Part shown: piece after piece, positions 4,553-5,452 of the stretch
How the letters are laid out: each line of letters starts with the position of its first letter
Position numbering within the stretch: the stretch's first letter is position 1
Assembly: GCA_029858605.1 (NCBI GenBank)
Contig: JAOUET010000130.1
Location: 1 to 5,452, forward strand
Source: Coriobacteriia bacterium
GTDB taxonomy: Bacteria; Actinomycetota; Coriobacteriia; Anaerosomatales; JAENZW01
Direction: 5' to 3'
Length of the DNA: 5,452 nt
Program-made: the position numbers and the translations under genes
The notes under the pieces: model-generated
Told to the model about the DNA's origin: nothing
Seen by the model: the letters and a program-made list of their open reading frames with translations, nothing else
Database searches by the model: none

Positions 4553-5452
4553 CTAGTCGTGTACGACGATCGAGCCGCCGCCTATCGCTTGGTCGACGCC
4601 GTTGTCATAGACCGCCGTCTCCACGTCGTCTACCTCATACCAGATCTTCATGCGGAAGGTGTCGGTCTCGCCGTCACCCGCCCAAATCATGAACTTGTAC
4701 TCTTCATCGTTGGGCGCGAGCTCCCCGTTGATGGTGCCCGAGCCCTTGAGCTGAGCGTTGGTGCCGCCTTCGTTCACGACAAGCCCCTGCTGGGTGTTGG
4801 AGTGGAAGTTCAGGTCGCCAGCCTTGAACTGGAACTCCGTAGACCCCTCGGGTACCGACGCTCCCTTCTTGTGCTTCGAGACGAAGCCGAAGGTGGCTCT
4901 ACCGACAAGCGTCGGGTCCGCCGCGTACGCGCCCGCAGGAGAGTCGATGGAGCCCCCGCCGGTGACGAAGCCGGCGCTGTGGTCGACGGCCGGTATGGCG
5001 TTGGCCGACCATACGTAGGCCGACCCAGCGTTCGAGCCTTTCCCGTCGTCTCCGAGCGCACCGACGACGCAAGTGTCCCCGTCGATGGAGACCGAGTAGC
5101 CCAAGCAGTCACCCGAAGCACCGTCTGAGGCCACAAGCTTGGTCTGCTCGCTCCAGGTGCCCTTCTTGCGCGTGAACGCGTAGGCCGACCCAGAGCTCGC
5201 CCCCTTGTCATCGTCTCCGTGCGCGCCGATGAGGCAAGTGTCCCCGTCGATGGAGACCGAGTAGCCGAAGCGATCTCCCGAAGCGCCGTCTGAGGCCACA
5301 AGCTTGGCCTGCTCGCTCCAGGTGCCCTTCTTGCGCGTGAACGCGTAGGCCGCCCCGGAATCCAGGCCTTTCTCGTCGTCCCAGTGCGCGCCGATGAGGC
5401 AAGTGTCCCCGTCGATGGAGACCGAGCAGCCGAAGCAGTCACCGGAAGCGCC
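4553..5452 (-). CDS. FG-GAP repeat protein with conserved C-terminal module (partial, N-terminus outside window)
   Basis: The frame is open from the right edge to TAG at 4555-4553, giving the last 299 residues. Three FG-GAP (FG-GAP_2-like) repeats of 55 residues are visible: GASGD-x-FGYSVSIDGDTCLIGAHGDD, then SGSAYAFTRKKGTWSEQ-x-KLVASD. The third passes into a linker (AYVWSANAIPAVDHS). Such repeats build integrin-alpha-like propellers and are usually extracellular. The last 140 residues (AGFVTGGG to GGSIVVHD, 4975-4556) match the C-terminal module of the RCC1-repeat gene at about 80 of 137 aligned positions by eye. The protein stops right at the module's end, so no sorting signal or membrane anchor follows. 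The first in-frame ATG, at 5299, lies inside a repeat and is not the true start. Each repeat has Cys in DGDTC, where Ala is usual. A terminator follows at 4504-4533. Confidence 0.88.
   Translation of the reverse strand, partial: GASGDCFGCSVSIDGDTCLIGAHWDDEKGLDSGAAYAFTRKKGTWSEQAKLVASDGASGDRFGYSVSIDGDTCLIGAHGDDDKGASSGSAYAFTRKKGTWSEQTKLVASDGASGDCLGYSVSIDGDTCVVGALGDDGKGSNAGSAYVWSANAIPAVDHSAGFVTGGGSIDSPAGAYAADPTLVGRATFGFVSKHKKGASVPEGSTEFQFKAGDLNFHSNTQQGLVVNEGGTNAQLKGSGTINGELAPNDEEYKFMIWAGDGETDTFRMKIWYEVDDVETAVYDNGVDQAIGGGSIVVHD
5006..5452 (-). repeat. Tandem 165-bp FG-GAP-encoding repeats
   Basis: Units run 5452-5288, 5287-5123 and 5122 to about 5006. The period is exactly 165 bp. Between the first two visible copies the stretch 5121-5187 matches 5286-5352 at 66 of 67 bases, including 44 identical in a row. 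The block coding for SVSIDGDT is almost unchanged in all three copies. Further copies may lie beyond the right edge. Confidence 0.9.

Noticed and set aside
4355..5128. Plus-strand open frame of 257 codons
   Set aside because: It is antisense to the FG-GAP gene; its translation shows no domain, while the minus-strand frame has clear repeats and a conserved module.
5006..5452. CRISPR-like direct repeats
   Set aside because: The 165-bp period is in frame and codes for FG-GAP repeats; there are no short repeats with unique spacers.

Overview
The window is high-GC bacterial DNA. It holds one complete membrane enzyme gene, one complete gene for a secreted repeat protein, one complete gene for a small membrane protein, and the 3' part of a second secreted repeat protein gene. 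The secreted proteins, the proline-rich single-pass membrane protein and the codon use suggest a Gram-positive-like, high-GC lineage, perhaps Actinomycetota. That placement is inference, since no ribosomal or other marker gene is present.

Layout. At 4-19 there is a perfect Crp-type palindrome. It precedes a UbiA/MenA-type prenyltransferase gene (+, 113-1003), whose end is followed by a hairpin terminator candidate (1045-1071). A leader of about 360 nt without a gene follows. It carries two overlapping, mutually exclusive hairpins (1230-1259 and 1255-1291), the second with a T-run. After it comes a secreted protein (+, 1365-3017) with a signal peptide, seven exact 38-residue RCC1-type repeats, a cysteine-rich PKD-like domain and a C-terminal module of about 140 residues. 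A strong UUCG-capped hairpin (3051-3080) ends it. Convergent to it is a proline-rich single-pass membrane protein (-, 3291-3989). A 560-nt interval with many inverted repeats and at most a micro-ORF separates that gene from the 3' part of a second secreted protein (-, 4553 to beyond 5452). This last gene has FG-GAP repeats of 55 residues with nearly identical DNA, and ends in the same C-terminal module as the RCC1 protein.

How the genes relate. The clearest link is the C-terminal module shared by the two secreted proteins, which carry different predicted beta-propeller repeats. Neither has a recognisable anchor after the module, so the module may itself serve localisation or assembly. Together with the membrane protein this looks like a small cell-surface locus. 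The prenyltransferase belongs to quinone or lipid metabolism and has no evident functional tie to the rest. No known defence system, mobile element, CRISPR array, tRNA or rRNA was seen. The most unusual signals are the attenuator-like leader, the shared module, the cysteine-rich PKD domain and the hairpin-dense gap at 3990-4552.
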